DNA from: Pannonibacter sp. SL95
Lineage (GTDB): Bacteria > Pseudomonadota > Alphaproteobacteria > Rhizobiales > Stappiaceae
DNA: 64,000 nucleotides
Assembly (NCBI RefSeq): GCF_026672425.1
Contig: NZ_JAPPRC010000003.1
Coordinates: forward strand, 1,885,541-1,949,540
Direction of reading: 5' to 3'
Shown: positions 17,334 to 25,638 of the stretch, piece by piece
Layout: each line of letters opens with the position of its first letter
Position numbering within the stretch: the stretch's first letter is position 1
Notes under the pieces: generated by a model
What the model saw: the letters and a program-made list of their open reading frames with translations, nothing else
Database searches by the model: none
Told to the model about the DNA's origin: nothing
Translations under genes and position numbers: made by a program

Positions 17334-18482
17334 ATGACGTTTCTGACGAGCCTGAAGCAGGCGACGGCTGCGCTGGCGCTTATAGGTCTGGCGAGTTCGC
17401 CGGCCCTTGCCGACATCAAGATCGGCGCATCCCTGTCCCAGACCGGCCCGGCGTCTTTCCTGGGCGATCCGGAAGCCAAGACCCTGAAAATGCTGGTCGA
17501 CGAGATCAACGCCAAGGGCGGCATCAAGGGCGAGAAGATCGAGCTCGTCATGTATGATGACGCGGGCGACGCCAACAACGCCCGCACCTTTGCGACCCGT
17601 CTCATTGAAGACGATGAAGTCGTGGCCGTCATCGGCGGCACCACGACCGGCACGACCATGTCGATGATCCCGGTGATGGAAGAGGCGGAAGTTCCGTTCA
17701 TCTCGCTGGCCGGCGCCGTGGTGATCATCGATCCGGTAAAGAAGTGGGTTTTCAAGACCCCGCACACCGACAAGATGGCCTGCGCCAAGATCTTCGGCGA
17801 CCTGAAGGCGCGCGGCCTGACCAAGATCGGCCTCATTTCCGGCACCGGCGGTTTCGAGATGTCGATGCGTGAACAGTGCCTGAAGCTGGCACCGGAGTTC
17901 GGCATGGAGATCGTGGCGGACGAAAGCTACGGCCCGAAGGACGCCGACATGACGCCGCAGCTGACCAAGATCGCTGGCGTCGCCGGGCTGCAGGCTGTCG
18001 TCAACCCGGGCTTCGGCCAGGGCCCGGCCATCGTCACCCGCAACTTCCGCCAGCTGAACATCCAGGTGCCGCTGTACCAGTCGCATGGCGTTGCTTCGAA
18101 GAGCTTCATTGAACTGGCAGGGGCTGCCGCTGAAGGCGTCCGTCTCCCGGCCGCAGCGCTGCTGGTGGCCGACAAGCTGCCGGACAATGACCCGCAGAAG
18201 CCGGTCGTCGTCGGCTACCGCGATGCCTATCAGAAGGCCACCGGTGCGCAGGTCTCCACCTTTGGCGGCCATGCCTATGACGCCTTCATGATCCTGACTG
18301 AGGCCATCGAGCGGGCAGGTTCGGCAGAGCCGGCGGCGATCCGCGACGAGATCGAGAAGACCAAGGGCTATGTTGGCACCGGCGGCATCGTCAACATGAC
18401 CGCTGACGACCACATGGGCCTCGACCTGTCCGCGTTCCGCATGCTGGAAATCAAGGACGGCGACTGGACCATCGTCGAGTAA
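17334..18482 (+). CDS. Periplasmic binding protein of a branched-chain-type (HAAT) ABC importer
   Basis: 382 residues with an N-terminal signal peptide (positively charged start, hydrophobic core, ASSPALA/D cleavage near residue 26) and a Leu/Ile/Val-binding-protein fold (IKIGASLSQTGPASFLG, EINAKGGIKG, VVAVIGGTTTGTTMSMIPVMEE). It is the first gene of a five-gene ABC operon that shares a divergent promoter with paaG. Inference: the cargo may be phenylacetate or a related aromatic acid rather than branched-chain amino acids. A strong hairpin follows the stop. Confidence 0.9.
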   Translation: MTFLTSLKQATAALALIGLASSPALADIKIGASLSQTGPASFLGDPEAKTLKMLVDEINAKGGIKGEKIELVMYDDAGDANNARTFATRLIEDDEVVAVIGGTTTGTTMSMIPVMEEAEVPFISLAGAVVIIDPVKKWVFKTPHTDKMACAKIFGDLKARGLTKIGLISGTGGFEMSMREQCLKLAPEFGMEIVADESYGPKDADMTPQLTKIAGVAGLQAVVNPGFGQGPAIVTRNFRQLNIQVPLYQSHGVASKSFIELAGAAAEGVRLPAAALLVADKLPDNDPQKPVVVGYRDAYQKATGAQVSTFGGHAYDAFMILTEAIERAGSAEPAAIRDEIEKTKGYVGTGGIVNMTADDHMGLDLSAFRMLEIKDGDWTIVE

Positions 18483-18492
18483 TCAGGACCGC

Positions 18493-18520
18493 GGGGATCT
18501 GGCAAGGCCGCCGGATCCCC
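18493..18520 (+). terminator. Hairpin after the binding-protein gene
   Basis: GGGGATCTGGC (18493-18503) pairs with GCCGGATCCCC (18510-18520) over a 6-base loop, with one G-U pair. It starts 10 bases after the binding-protein stop and precedes the permease genes. There is no U-tract, so partial attenuation or 3'-end protection of the upstream message is more likely than full termination. Confidence 0.55.
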
Positions 18521-18597
18521 GGGCTCGCTTCCATCTTTCGATCCGCGTTCACCGAACCATGCGGCAGGCCCTTGTGCCTGCCCGACGGGACCGATCC

Positions 18598-19470
18598 ATG
18601 TCCGATCTTCTGCAGTTCGTCTTTTCCGGCCTGACGGTCGGCGCAGTCTATGCGCTGGTCGCGCTCGGCTTCACCATCATCTACAACGCCTCTGACGTGG
18701 TGAACTTCTCGCAAGGCGAGTTCGTCATGCTGGGCGGCATGTCGACCGTGTTCCTGTCGGCTGCCGGCGTGCCGCTGCCGGCCGCTGCCATCCTGGCCGT
18801 GGTGATCACCGCGCTGGTTGGCGTGGCGCTGAACAAGTTCGCCATCGAGCCGGCGCGCAACGCCTCCGTTGTGACGATCATCATCATCACCATCGGCGCA
18901 TCGATCTTCCTGCGCGGTGTGGCCCAGATCGTCTTCGACAAGCAGCTGCACCGCTTCGAGAGCTTCTCCGGCGACGTGCCCATCGAGATCCTGGGGGCGA
19001 CGATCCTGCCGCAGAGCGTCTGGGTGATCTTCGGCGCCGCGGTGATCTTCACCGGTCTCTATCTCTTCTTCACCCGCACCCTGACGGGCAAGGCGGTGCT
19101 GGCGACTGCCAACAACCGGCTGGCAGCGCGGCTCGTCGGCATCAACACCAATTTCATCATGACGCTGAGCTTCGCCCTGTCTGCGGCCATCGGCGCTGTG
19201 GCGGGCGTGCTCGTCACGCCGATTACGCTGACGAGCTACGACATCGGCATTGCGCTGGCCCTCAAGGGTTTTGCCGCAGCCATGCTCGGCGGCATGGGCA
19301 ATCCGTTCGGGGCCCTCGTCGGTGGTCTTGTCGTCGGCCTGATCGAGGCGCTGACCGCCGGCTACATCTCCTCCACCTACAAGGATGCGGCGGCCTTCAT
19401 CGTCATCCTTGCGGTGCTGTTTGTCATGCCCAGTGGCCTGTTCGGCCGGGCCGCGGTCAACCGGGTCTGA
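18598..19470 (+). CDS. HAAT ABC importer permease, LivH type
   Basis: 290-residue integral membrane protein. It starts MSDLLQFVFSGLTVGAVYALVALGFTIIYNASDVVNFSQGEFVMLGG, the standard LivH N-terminus. Later it shows the LivH domain pattern GKAVLATANNRLAARLVGINT and AAMLGGMGNPFGALVGGLVVGLIEALTAGY. About eight transmembrane segments are visible. ATG 18598 is preferred to an upstream in-frame ATG at 18559 because of the family start. It is followed 3 bases later by the LivM-type gene. Confidence 0.92.
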   Translation: MSDLLQFVFSGLTVGAVYALVALGFTIIYNASDVVNFSQGEFVMLGGMSTVFLSAAGVPLPAAAILAVVITALVGVALNKFAIEPARNASVVTIIIITIGASIFLRGVAQIVFDKQLHRFESFSGDVPIEILGATILPQSVWVIFGAAVIFTGLYLFFTRTLTGKAVLATANNRLAARLVGINTNFIMTLSFALSAAIGAVAGVLVTPITLTSYDIGIALALKGFAAAMLGGMGNPFGALVGGLVVGLIEALTAGYISSTYKDAAAFIVILAVLFVMPSGLFGRAAVNRV

Positions 19471-19473
19471 GCC

Positions 19474-20433
19474 ATGAAGAACCTGTCTCCCAAGTCGATC
19501 ACGCTGCTGGCGCTGGTGGCGCTGGTGCTGGTTGCACCGCTGTTCTTTCCCTCCTCGTTCTACTACCGGGTCGGGACGCTGATGTTCATCAATGGCCTGG
19601 CCGTCACCGGCCTCGTCATCCTGATCGGCTATGCCGGCCAGATCAGCCTGGGACACGCCGGCTTCTGCGGCATCGGCGCCTATGCCTGTGCCCTTGCGCC
19701 GGTGCATCTGGGCCTGCCGCCGGTCGTCGCCATGCTGCTCGGGGCCATCATCTCCGGCGCACTGGCCTATCTGGTCGGCCGTCCGATCCTGCGGCTGAAA
19801 GGGCATTATCTGGCAGTCGCCACCCTCGGCTTCGGCATTCTCATCTTCATGGTGCTGTCGAATGAATCCTGGCTGACCGGCGGGCCGGATGGCATGCAGG
19901 TCGAGGATCTCGGCTTGCGGGACCTCCTGAAGTCGCTTGGCCTGTCCGTTCCGGCAGCGCAGGTCTGGTACTGGTTCTCCGGGCTCGTGCTGCTGCTGGG
20001 GGCACTGCTGGCGCTGAACCTGCACACCAGCTCGACGGGCCGCGCGCTCCGGGCGCTGCATGACAGCGAGATCGCCGCGCGGACGGTCGGGGTGGACGTT
20101 GCCCATTTCAAGCTGATGGCCTTCGTCATTTCCGCTGTCTATGCCTCGATCTCTGGATCGTTGCTGGCGATGATGAACAAGTTCGTCTCGCCCGACATCG
20201 CCGGCTTCCTGCATTCGGTGCAGATGGTCACGATGACGGTGCTGGGCGGTGCGGGGTCGGTGTTCGGGGCGATCACGGGCGCGTCCATCCTTACGGCCCT
20301 GCCGCAGGGCCTGACCGTGTTCCATGACTACGAGCACATCGTGCTCGGCCTCATCATGATGCTGGTGATGATCTTCCTGCGGGAAGGTCTGGTGCCGAGC
20401 CTGATCAAGCGCTTCAGCCGGAGGCAAGGATGA
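19474..20433 (+). CDS. HAAT ABC importer permease, LivM type
   Basis: 319 residues, many hydrophobic segments. The LivM core is clear: GYAGQISLGHAGFCGIGAYA, GRPILRLKGHYLAVATLGFGIL, GRALRALHDSEIAARTVGVDVAHFKLMAFVISAVYASISGSL. It pairs with the LivH-type protein as the second membrane subunit. The stop overlaps the next gene's start by four bases (ATGA). Confidence 0.93.
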   Translation: MKNLSPKSITLLALVALVLVAPLFFPSSFYYRVGTLMFINGLAVTGLVILIGYAGQISLGHAGFCGIGAYACALAPVHLGLPPVVAMLLGAIISGALAYLVGRPILRLKGHYLAVATLGFGILIFMVLSNESWLTGGPDGMQVEDLGLRDLLKSLGLSVPAAQVWYWFSGLVLLLGALLALNLHTSSTGRALRALHDSEIAARTVGVDVAHFKLMAFVISAVYASISGSLLAMMNKFVSPDIAGFLHSVQMVTMTVLGGAGSVFGAITGASILTALPQGLTVFHDYEHIVLGLIMMLVMIFLREGLVPSLIKRFSRRQG

Positions 20434-21218
20434 AACTTCTTGAGATCGAAGGCCTCGGCATCGACTTTGGCGGCGTGAAGGCCGTGGATGCGGTGAGCTT
20501 CGCAGTGGCGGAAGGCGAGATCGTCTCCGTGATTGGCCCCAATGGCGCGGGCAAGACGACGCTGTTCAACATGATCTCCGGCGTCTACCTGCCCGCTCGT
20601 GGCAGTGTACGGCTGGCAGGGGAAACCGTTACCGGCCTGCCGCCGCAGGCGCTGGCCGCGCGCGGCCTGTCCCGCACCTTCCAGAACCTGCAGGTGTTCC
20701 AGCAGATGAGCGTGCTGGACAACGTGATGGCCGGGTTCCACCTGTCGGAAGGCCGCCATCTCGTTGCCGACATGCTGGCTCTGCCATCTTCCCTGCGGCG
20801 CAACCGGGAGACGGAAGCCGCTGCGCGCAAGTTGCTGGCGCGGGTCGGGCTGGAGCGCGGCGCGGAGCTGATCGCATCGCAGCTGTCCTATGGTGCGCTG
20901 AAGCGGCTGGAAATTGCCCGGGCGCTCGCCTGCAAGCCGCGCCTCCTGCTGCTGGACGAGCCGGCCGCCGGGTGCAACGCGGTCGAGACCGAGGAAATCG
21001 ATCATCTCATCGCGGCTGTGGCGAAGGAGGGCGTCGCCATCCTGCTGGTCGAGCATGACATGAAGCTGGTGATGAAGATTTCCGACCACATCGTCGTGCT
21101 CGATCACGGCGTGAAGATCACGGAAGGCAAGCCTGAGGTGGTGGCCCGTGATCCCAAGGTGATCGAGGCCTATCTTGGGGCCCATGGCGGCAAGGAGGCG
21201 GCCAATGCTCTCGGTTGA
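20430..21218 (+). CDS. HAAT ABC importer ATP-binding protein, LivG type
   Basis: 262-residue ATPase. Walker A is GPNGAGKTT, the signature is LSYGALKRLEIARALAC (a LivG-style variant of LSGGQ), and Walker B is LLLLDEPAAGCN. The extended region after the Q-loop (LSRTFQNLQVFQQMSVLDNV) is typical of LivG. It overlaps the LivM-type stop by four bases and the LivF-type start by fourteen, showing tight translational coupling. Confidence 0.94.
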   Translation: MKLLEIEGLGIDFGGVKAVDAVSFAVAEGEIVSVIGPNGAGKTTLFNMISGVYLPARGSVRLAGETVTGLPPQALAARGLSRTFQNLQVFQQMSVLDNVMAGFHLSEGRHLVADMLALPSSLRRNRETEAAARKLLARVGLERGAELIASQLSYGALKRLEIARALACKPRLLLLDEPAAGCNAVETEEIDHLIAAVAKEGVAILLVEHDMKLVMKISDHIVVLDHGVKITEGKPEVVARDPKVIEAYLGAHGGKEAANALG

Positions 21219-21906
21219 AGGACTGCGCAGCAAATACGGGCGCATCGAGGTGCTGCACGGGGTCGATCTGGAGGTGAAATCCGGCGAGATCGTCTCGGTG
21301 ATCGGGGCCAATGGCGCGGGCAAGACGACGCTGTTGCGCTGCCTTTCGGGCGTGCAGCCCGCATCGGGCGGCTCTCTCATGTTCCGGGGCGACGACATCT
21401 CGAAACTGCCGGCGCACCGACGCGTCGGGCTGGGGCTCGCCCAGTCGCCGGAGGGCCGGCAGATCTTCACCAACCTGTCGGTGGAGGAAAACCTGCGGCT
21501 TGGCGCCTATCTGTTCGCCGATGCGCGCGTTGACAAGGACATGGCCGATGCCTTTGCCATGTTCCCGGTGCTGAAGGAAAAGCGCAATCTCTCGGCCGGC
21601 GGCCTGTCCGGCGGCCAGCAGCAGATGCTGGCGATTGCCCGGGCGCTGATGGCACGTCCCACCTGCGTGTTGCTGGATGAGCCCAGCATGGGGCTGGCCC
21701 CGATCCTGGTCGACCAGATCCTGGAGGTGGTGAAGTCGCTGAAGAGCCTGGATGTGACGGTGCTCCTGGTGGAGCAGAACGCTTTTGCCGCGCTCTCCAT
21801 CGCCGACCGGGGCTATGTGATGGAGACCGGCCGCATCACCATGTCGGGACCGGCCGCCGAATTGATTGCAGATCCCCGCATCCGTGAGGCGTATCTGGGG
21901 ATCTAG
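21205..21906 (+). CDS. HAAT ABC importer ATP-binding protein, LivF type
   Basis: 233-residue ATPase that begins MLSVEGLRSKYGRIEVLHGVDLEVKSGEIVSVIGANGAGKTTLL. The signature LSGGQQQMLAIARALMARP and Walker B VLLLDEPSMGLAP are intact. ATG 21205 has an AAGGAGG ribosome site nine bases upstream, which decides it over in-frame starts inside the previous gene. It is the last gene of the operon and is followed by a strong bidirectional terminator. Confidence 0.95.
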   Translation: MLSVEGLRSKYGRIEVLHGVDLEVKSGEIVSVIGANGAGKTTLLRCLSGVQPASGGSLMFRGDDISKLPAHRRVGLGLAQSPEGRQIFTNLSVEENLRLGAYLFADARVDKDMADAFAMFPVLKEKRNLSAGGLSGGQQQMLAIARALMARPTCVLLDEPSMGLAPILVDQILEVVKSLKSLDVTVLLVEQNAFAALSIADRGYVMETGRITMSGPAAELIADPRIREAYLGI

Positions 21907-21931
21907 GGGATCAGGCGTTTGCACGGGACAT

Positions 21932-21970
21932 AAAAAAGGCGCGGCAGGGATCTGCCGCGCTTTTTCTTTT
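21932..21970. terminator. Bidirectional rho-independent terminator
   Basis: GCGCGGCAG (21939-21947) pairs with CTGCCGCGC (21952-21960) over a four-base loop. It is preceded by AAAAAA and followed by TTTTTCTTTT. The A- and T-runs make it work in both directions, between the end of the ABC operon (plus) and the end of the alcohol dehydrogenase gene (minus). Confidence 0.9.
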
Positions 21971-21979
21971 GCAATGAAA

Positions 21980-23017
21980 TCAGTTGATGCGGAGAACCAC
22001 CCGGCCGTCGATTGCGCCAGCGCGCATGCGGTCAAAGATGGCGTTGATGTTCTCGAGCCGGTCTTCGGAAAAATGCGCCTTGACCTTGCCCTCGGCCGCA
22101 AAGGCGAGGCTTTCGGTCAGGTCATTGCGCGTGCCGACGATGGAGCCGCGAATGGTCTTGGCGTTGAGCACCGTGTCGAAGATCGGCAGCGGGAAGTCTC
22201 CGGGCGGCAGGCCGACGAGGCTCATGGTGCCGCGCCGGGCCAACATGCCGAAGCCCTGTGCAAAGGACTTGGTCGAGACGGCTGTGACCAGCACGCCCTC
22301 GGCCCCGCCCAGTTTCTGCATCTCGGCAATCGGGTCCGTGGTCAGGGCGTTGATGGTGTGGTCGGCACCCAGATTGCGGGCAAGGGTCAGCTTGTCCTCG
22401 TGGATGTCGACGGCGACCACATGCAGGCCCATGGCCTTGGCATATTGCACGGCCATGTGGCCAAGCCCGCCGATGCCAATGATGGCGACGGTCTCGCCCG
22501 GGCGCGTGTCGGTTTCTTTCAGGCCCTTGTAGACGGTCACGCCGGCGCAGAGCACGGGCGCAGCGGGCGCGAAATCGAGCCCGGCCGGCAGATGCCCGAC
22601 ATAGCCGGGGTCAGCCAGCACATACTCGGCAAAGCCGCCGTTGACGCTGTAGCCGGTGTTCTGCTGCTCGTTGCAGAGGGTTTCCCAGCCGCCGACGCAG
22701 TGCTTGCAATGGCCGCAGGCGGAGTGCAGCCAAGGCATGCCGACCCGGTCGCCTTCCTTGATGCCCTTCACGCCGGCCCCGACCTCGCAGACGATGCCGA
22801 CGCCTTCATGGCCGGGAATGAAGGGAGGATTGGGTTTCACCGGCCAGTCGCCGTCGGCGGCGTGAAGGTCGGTGTGGCAGACGCCGCTGGCCATCACCTT
22901 GACGACGATCTTGCCGGGCACAGCGACGGGACGGGCGACCTCGCAGACATCAAGCGGGGCGCCGAAGGCCCGCACGACGGCGGCCTTCATGGTCACCGGA
23001 TTGGGTGTCGCTGACAT
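21980..23017 (-). CDS. Zinc-dependent alcohol dehydrogenase, AdhP-like
   Basis: 345-residue medium-chain dehydrogenase. The catalytic zinc site is visible (GVCHTDLH and GHEGVGIV), the structural zinc cluster is [18 protein letters not shown], and the NAD-binding motif is [20 protein letters not shown]. The AdhP group oxidises primary alcohols or reduces aldehydes; the substrate here is unknown. ATG 23015-23017 ([19 protein letters not shown]) has a GGAAGAAAG site upstream. It is convergent with the ABC operon and has no clear link to the paa genes. Confidence 0.92.
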   Translation of the reverse strand: MSATPNPVTMKAAVVRAFGAPLDVCEVARPVAVPGKIVVKVMASGVCHTDLHAADGDWPVKPNPPFIPGHEGVGIVCEVGAGVKGIKEGDRVGMPWLHSACGHCKHCVGGWETLCNEQQNTGYSVNGGFAEYVLADPGYVGHLPAGLDFAPAAPVLCAGVTVYKGLKETDTRPGETVAIIGIGGLGHMAVQYAKAMGLHVVAVDIHEDKLTLARNLGADHTINALTTDPIAEMQKLGGAEGVLVTAVSTKSFAQGFGMLARRGTMSLVGLPPGDFPLPIFDTVLNAKTIRGSIVGTRNDLTESLAFAAEGKVKAHFSEDRLENINAIFDRMRAGAIDGRVVLRIN

Positions 23018-23221
23018 TTGTCTTTCTTCCTTGGATCGAGGAAAGAGCGTGTCCTTTGGACCTGCTGTTGTGCGCAAGGCCGGACAACCAGAACGCTAGC
23101 TTGAGCGTCCGGCTCTAGCCTTGCGCCAGATCAAGTCCCTGTCCGATCTTCACGCCACAGCGATGCCGATGCGGCCTGGCAGCGTTGGCGACAGGCTGGA
23201 TGGCCGGCCCATCGCAACCGC

Positions 23222-24409
23222 TCATTCCGCGGCAACGGTCTGTGGGGTATCATTGACCCACCGCCGCGCATGCTGCTGACGCATCTGGTTGAAGATGTTG
23301 ATCCGCTGAATGTCGCTGGTGCCCCCGGCAATGCGCATGCCGACAGCATCGCGCAGATGACGGCTCAGGTCATTGTTCATGTAGCCCAGATGGCCATGCA
23401 GCTGCACAAGGTGCTCGGCTGCTTCAAGCAGTTTCTCGCCAGCCAGGAACTTGCCGACCGAACAGACGATGGAGGCATCCTCGCTGCCGGCAGAGAGCTT
23501 CTCAAGGCCCGCATAGGTCAGCAGGCGGCAGACGACCGAGGCGATCTTCATGTCGGAAATCCGCCCTTGCACATACTGGTAGTCTGCCAGTGGCCGGTTG
23601 AAGGCCATGCGTGCTTCAACTCGCGCCATGGCCTTGGCAATCATGTTCTCGATCAGACCGGCTGCCATGATGCCATAGAGTGCCCGTTCGAAGGCGATGA
23701 TGCGATAGAGGGCACTCAGGCCATCACCGGGCTTGCCGACGATGTTGATCGGATCAAGCCTTGCCCCGTCGAAGCGGATGTTGGCGGTGGGGCTCGTCCT
23801 GATCCCGAGATTGTCCTCGGTCTTGCCGATCGTGATGCCCTCCTGATCCAGATCAACGAAGAAAAGCGTGATATCCCGCTTGGCGCCAAGGGAGGGGATG
23901 CGGCCGGCAATCATGCCGAGGGCCGCAATCGGCGCGTTGGTGATATGAACTTTTTCGCCATCAAGCCGCCAACCGGATCCATCCGGCGTCGCGGCTACCC
24001 GCATGCGGGCGAGGTCCGAGCCGCCGGTCGCCTCCGTCATGGCGGTGACCCCGACATCGCCGCGCATGATCGGTTCGAGCCAGCGGGCCTGCTGGGCCGG
24101 AGTGCCGTCCTCAAGGATGATGCGAAGGGACCCGATGTGCCCAAGCATCGTGACCAGAAACCCGAGGTCTTCGGCCGTGGTCGCAACGCCCTCCATGGCC
24201 GCGGCACAGTCGGCCCAGGTGCCACCCAGTCCGCCAAGTGCCACGGGAACGGGGATGCGCCAGAGCCCGGCGTCGGCGAGACGCTGCCAGGTGCCACGAT
24301 CAAAACTGCCGGCGGCGTCGTGCTGACTGGCGCTAGCTGCTGCATGGCGACCGAGCTCTGCGAACCGGTCGAACATCATCTGCTGCTGCGTGCTGAACTC
24401 GAACCGCAT
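23222..24409 (-). CDS. Acyl-CoA dehydrogenase family protein
   Basis: 395-residue flavoprotein of the acyl-CoA dehydrogenase fold. FAD/substrate motifs are MTEATGGSDLARMRVAA, KVHITNAPIA (in place of the usual K-x-x-ITN-A) and VQLHGHLGYMNNDLSRHLRDAVGMRIAGGTSDIQR. The usual catalytic glutamate before GT is a glycine (AGGTSDI), whereas FERALYG provides a glutamate at the isovaleryl-CoA-dehydrogenase position. It starts MRFEFSTQQQMMFDRFAELG. It lies 128 bases downstream of the LysR gene on the same strand and may belong with the neighbouring biosynthetic operon. Substrate unknown. Confidence 0.85.
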   Translation of the reverse strand: MRFEFSTQQQMMFDRFAELGRHAAASASQHDAAGSFDRGTWQRLADAGLWRIPVPVALGGLGGTWADCAAAMEGVATTAEDLGFLVTMLGHIGSLRIILEDGTPAQQARWLEPIMRGDVGVTAMTEATGGSDLARMRVAATPDGSGWRLDGEKVHITNAPIAALGMIAGRIPSLGAKRDITLFFVDLDQEGITIGKTEDNLGIRTSPTANIRFDGARLDPINIVGKPGDGLSALYRIIAFERALYGIMAAGLIENMIAKAMARVEARMAFNRPLADYQYVQGRISDMKIASVVCRLLTYAGLEKLSAGSEDASIVCSVGKFLAGEKLLEAAEHLVQLHGHLGYMNNDLSRHLRDAVGMRIAGGTSDIQRINIFNQMRQQHARRWVNDTPQTVAAE

Positions 24410-24537
24410 GGCCTGTCCCTTCCTTTGCGGAGTTGCGGCGGGGGCCGGTTGGAAAGCTCCCGATCCGATGGCCATGACGGTGTCGCAATCTCATCAGAGA
24501 TAGAAATGAGTTCTCCTTCGCCTCTGCATAAGCCGCG

Positions 24538-25461
24538 TCAATGCCGGTTGGGCGCGGCTTGTTCCGGCCGGGGCATCGGCACATGGGCGACCTCGCCCGT
24601 TGTCAGTTCGACCTCGAACGCGCGCAACAGGTGTGACGACAGCCGCAGCACCGTTGGCGTTGCCTGTGAGCTGACCTGTACAAGCAATTCCGAATTCCGC
24701 AGCTCCGGCAGGCCGTCGTCAGGCCCGAGGGGGATCATCGTGTCCGGAATTGCGCGGGTCGGCAGGACGCCAATGGCCTGTTCGGCGAGGATTGCCGTCT
24801 TCAGCGTCGAGAAATTTGCCGAACAGTAGGCGATATGCCATCGCTTGCCGACCGCATCGAGCGCATCAAGCGCGTTGCGCCGCACGCCGCACCCTTCGGG
24901 AAACAGGGCCAAGGGAAGCGGATTGTCGTCAGCCAGCCGTGCCTGCGGTGCGCAGACCCAACTGAGCCGCTCCTCGAGCAGGCTGAGCCCGGCAATGCCA
25001 GCGTCCCGGGTCATGAAGGCAAGATCGAGGTGGCCGGTGTCAACAAGTGACCCGAGCCTTGTCGAGAGGTCGGTGATGATCTGCATCTCGATCTTTTCGT
25101 TTCGACGGGCCAGTTCGGCGATTACCTTCGGAAGAAGCACATCCGCGTAATCATCCGGCATGCCGATCCGCATGACCGTCGGCTGGGAACCTGACTGGAT
25201 CTCCTGAACCAGGGCGTCGTTCAGCCTGAGGATCTCGGCAGCGTATGACCGGACCAGCTCGCCGGTCTTGGTGAGGCGGATGTCCTTGCCACTGCCCCGG
25301 TCGAAAATCCGCTCCCCGACGATCTGCTCGAGGCGTTTGATCTGAAGACTGATCGCGGATTGTGTCCGGTGCAGTTTCTCACCGGCCGATGTGAAGTTCC
25401 TCAGGTCCGCAACGACGAGCAGCGTGCGCAGCAGGTCTACGTCGACATTTACCAGGCCCAT
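24538..25461 (-). CDS. LysR-family transcriptional regulator
   Basis: 307 residues. The N-terminal winged helix reads VDLLRTLLVVADLRNFTSAGEKLHRTQSAISLQIKRLE and is followed by the two-part ligand-binding domain (MRIGMPDDYADVLLPKVIAELARR onward). It is divergent from the KAS III gene, with 177 bases between the two starts, the classic layout of a LysR activator and its target operon. Expected function: effector-dependent control of the 25.6-31.9 kb genes and perhaps of the downstream acyl-CoA dehydrogenase. The effector cannot be told from sequence. Confidence 0.93.
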   Translation of the reverse strand: MGLVNVDVDLLRTLLVVADLRNFTSAGEKLHRTQSAISLQIKRLEQIVGERIFDRGSGKDIRLTKTGELVRSYAAEILRLNDALVQEIQSGSQPTVMRIGMPDDYADVLLPKVIAELARRNEKIEMQIITDLSTRLGSLVDTGHLDLAFMTRDAGIAGLSLLEERLSWVCAPQARLADDNPLPLALFPEGCGVRRNALDALDAVGKRWHIAYCSANFSTLKTAILAEQAIGVLPTRAIPDTMIPLGPDDGLPELRNSELLVQVSSQATPTVLRLSSHLLRAFEVELTTGEVAHVPMPRPEQAAPNRH

Positions 25462-25540
25462 TTTCGATCCCCGATGACGGCCGCTTATCGCAGCGATGAA
25501 TCGAACTCATTTCCGTTCCCCCGAACAGCGGCGCAACAAT

Positions 25541-25561
25541 GGTGCAACCTAAAGGGTGCAA
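25541..25561. promoter_or_regulatory. Direct repeat GGTGCAA in the LysR / KAS III spacer
   Basis: GGTGCAA occurs at 25541-25547 and again at 25555-25561, with a related GCGCAAC at 25531. Spacing is 14 bases start to start. It lies in the divergent promoter, 78 bases before the KAS III start, where a LysR site would be expected. The link to LysR binding is an inference. Confidence 0.35.
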
Positions 25562-25638
25562 TTGATCGGATGTTACAATTCAGGATGGATTGATGCAAGC
25601 CGTTGCCGCAGCGGAACAGCGTTACAGGGAGATGCGAG

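Noticed and set aside
18451-20427. Long minus-strand open frame (over 650 codons) across the LivH and LivM genes
   Set aside because: Translation is a His/Gln/Asp/Arg-rich low-order sequence typical of antisense frames in GC-rich DNA; the plus strand encodes clear permeases.
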